From contig SUVZ01000276.1 in assembly GCA_015061765.1 (NCBI GenBank), positions 1-5,677 on the forward strand: 5,677 nt of DNA, in the 5' to 3' direction. The notes under the pieces are model-generated. The model worked only from the letters and a program-made list of their open reading frames with translations. It was not told the DNA's origin and did no database searches. A program made the translations under genes and the position numbers. Source of the stretch: Lentisphaerota bacterium. GTDB taxonomy: Bacteria > Verrucomicrobiota > Kiritimatiellia > RFP12 > UBA1067. How positions within the stretch are numbered: position 1 is the stretch's first letter; the number at the start of each line of letters is the position of its first letter. Shown here piece after piece: positions 5,582 through 5,677 of this stretch.

Positions 5582-5677
5582 ACTATTGGCTCCGGCCGGG
5601 TCTTTCGAGACGGCCCTCTCCGCTTTCGAGTCCGGTGCGGATGCGGTGTATCTTGGCTTGGACGCGAAAGCGGAGAG
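5568..5677 (+). CDS. U32-family peptidase-like protein, N-terminal fragment (3' end outside window)
   Basis: Only the first 36 residues are present. They read ELLAPAGSFETAL then SGADAVYLGL, which is the standard opening of the U32 family (PrtC, YegQ/TrhP, RlhA, UbiU/V). Its members are labelled collagenase-like peptidases, but several act in tRNA or rRNA hydroxylation or in ubiquinone synthesis. The fragment is too short to choose a subfamily. The ATG at 5568 puts the conserved segment a few residues from the N-terminus, as usual, and there is no other ATG, GTG or TTG in frame after the promoter. No Shine-Dalgarno is visible before it. The gene diverges from mrp. Confidence 0.88.
   Translation, partial: MNGIELLAPAGSFETALSAFESGADAVYLGLDAKAE

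Overview
The window is a GC-rich stretch of ordinary bacterial chromosome carrying six protein genes, two of them cut by the window edges. I see no tRNA, rRNA, insertion sequence, CRISPR array or phage gene. The gene content is house-keeping: chromosome organisation, fatty-acid synthesis, Fe-S cluster handling, a metallophosphoesterase and a U32-type protein. There is also one exported hydrolase-like protein of the neutral ceramidase family. The organism is probably an anaerobe, because its Mrp has a Cys-rich N-terminus of a kind I associate with anaerobes. It may belong to the Planctomycetes-Verrucomicrobia-Chlamydiae (PVC) group. That placement is an inference from the ceramidase-like protein and the GLSLGE form of FabD, and it is not proven here.

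Layout. Left part, plus strand: the C-terminal half of SMC (2-1609) is followed, after an 86-bp gap with its own extended -10 promoter, by fabD (1696-2619). Middle and right part, minus strand: mrp (5410 down to 4586), a signal-peptide-bearing ceramidase-like protein (4569 to 3175) and yfcE (3160 to 2645) follow one another with gaps of 16 and 14 bp. Each of the two downstream genes has a Shine-Dalgarno sequence in its gap, so the three look like one operon read from a promoter just upstream of mrp. fabD and yfcE converge with only 25 bp between their stop codons, and an imperfect palindrome overlaps the end of yfcE. Far right: a U32-family gene starts at 5568 on the plus strand, divergent from mrp. 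The 157-bp divergent region carries a promoter for each direction.

Function. The genes do not form one obvious pathway. SMC and FabD are core functions. The mrp operon joins a cytosolic Fe-S carrier ATPase, an exported protein of unclear substrate and a cytosolic phosphodiesterase, which is an odd mixture. All three promoters I can see share a TGN-TAYAAT extended -10 element without a good -35. The most interesting items are the ceramidase-like protein, whose nucleophile position appears changed, the FabD active-site variant, the Cys clusters at both ends of Mrp, and the shared promoter form. I found no convincing new multi-gene system.
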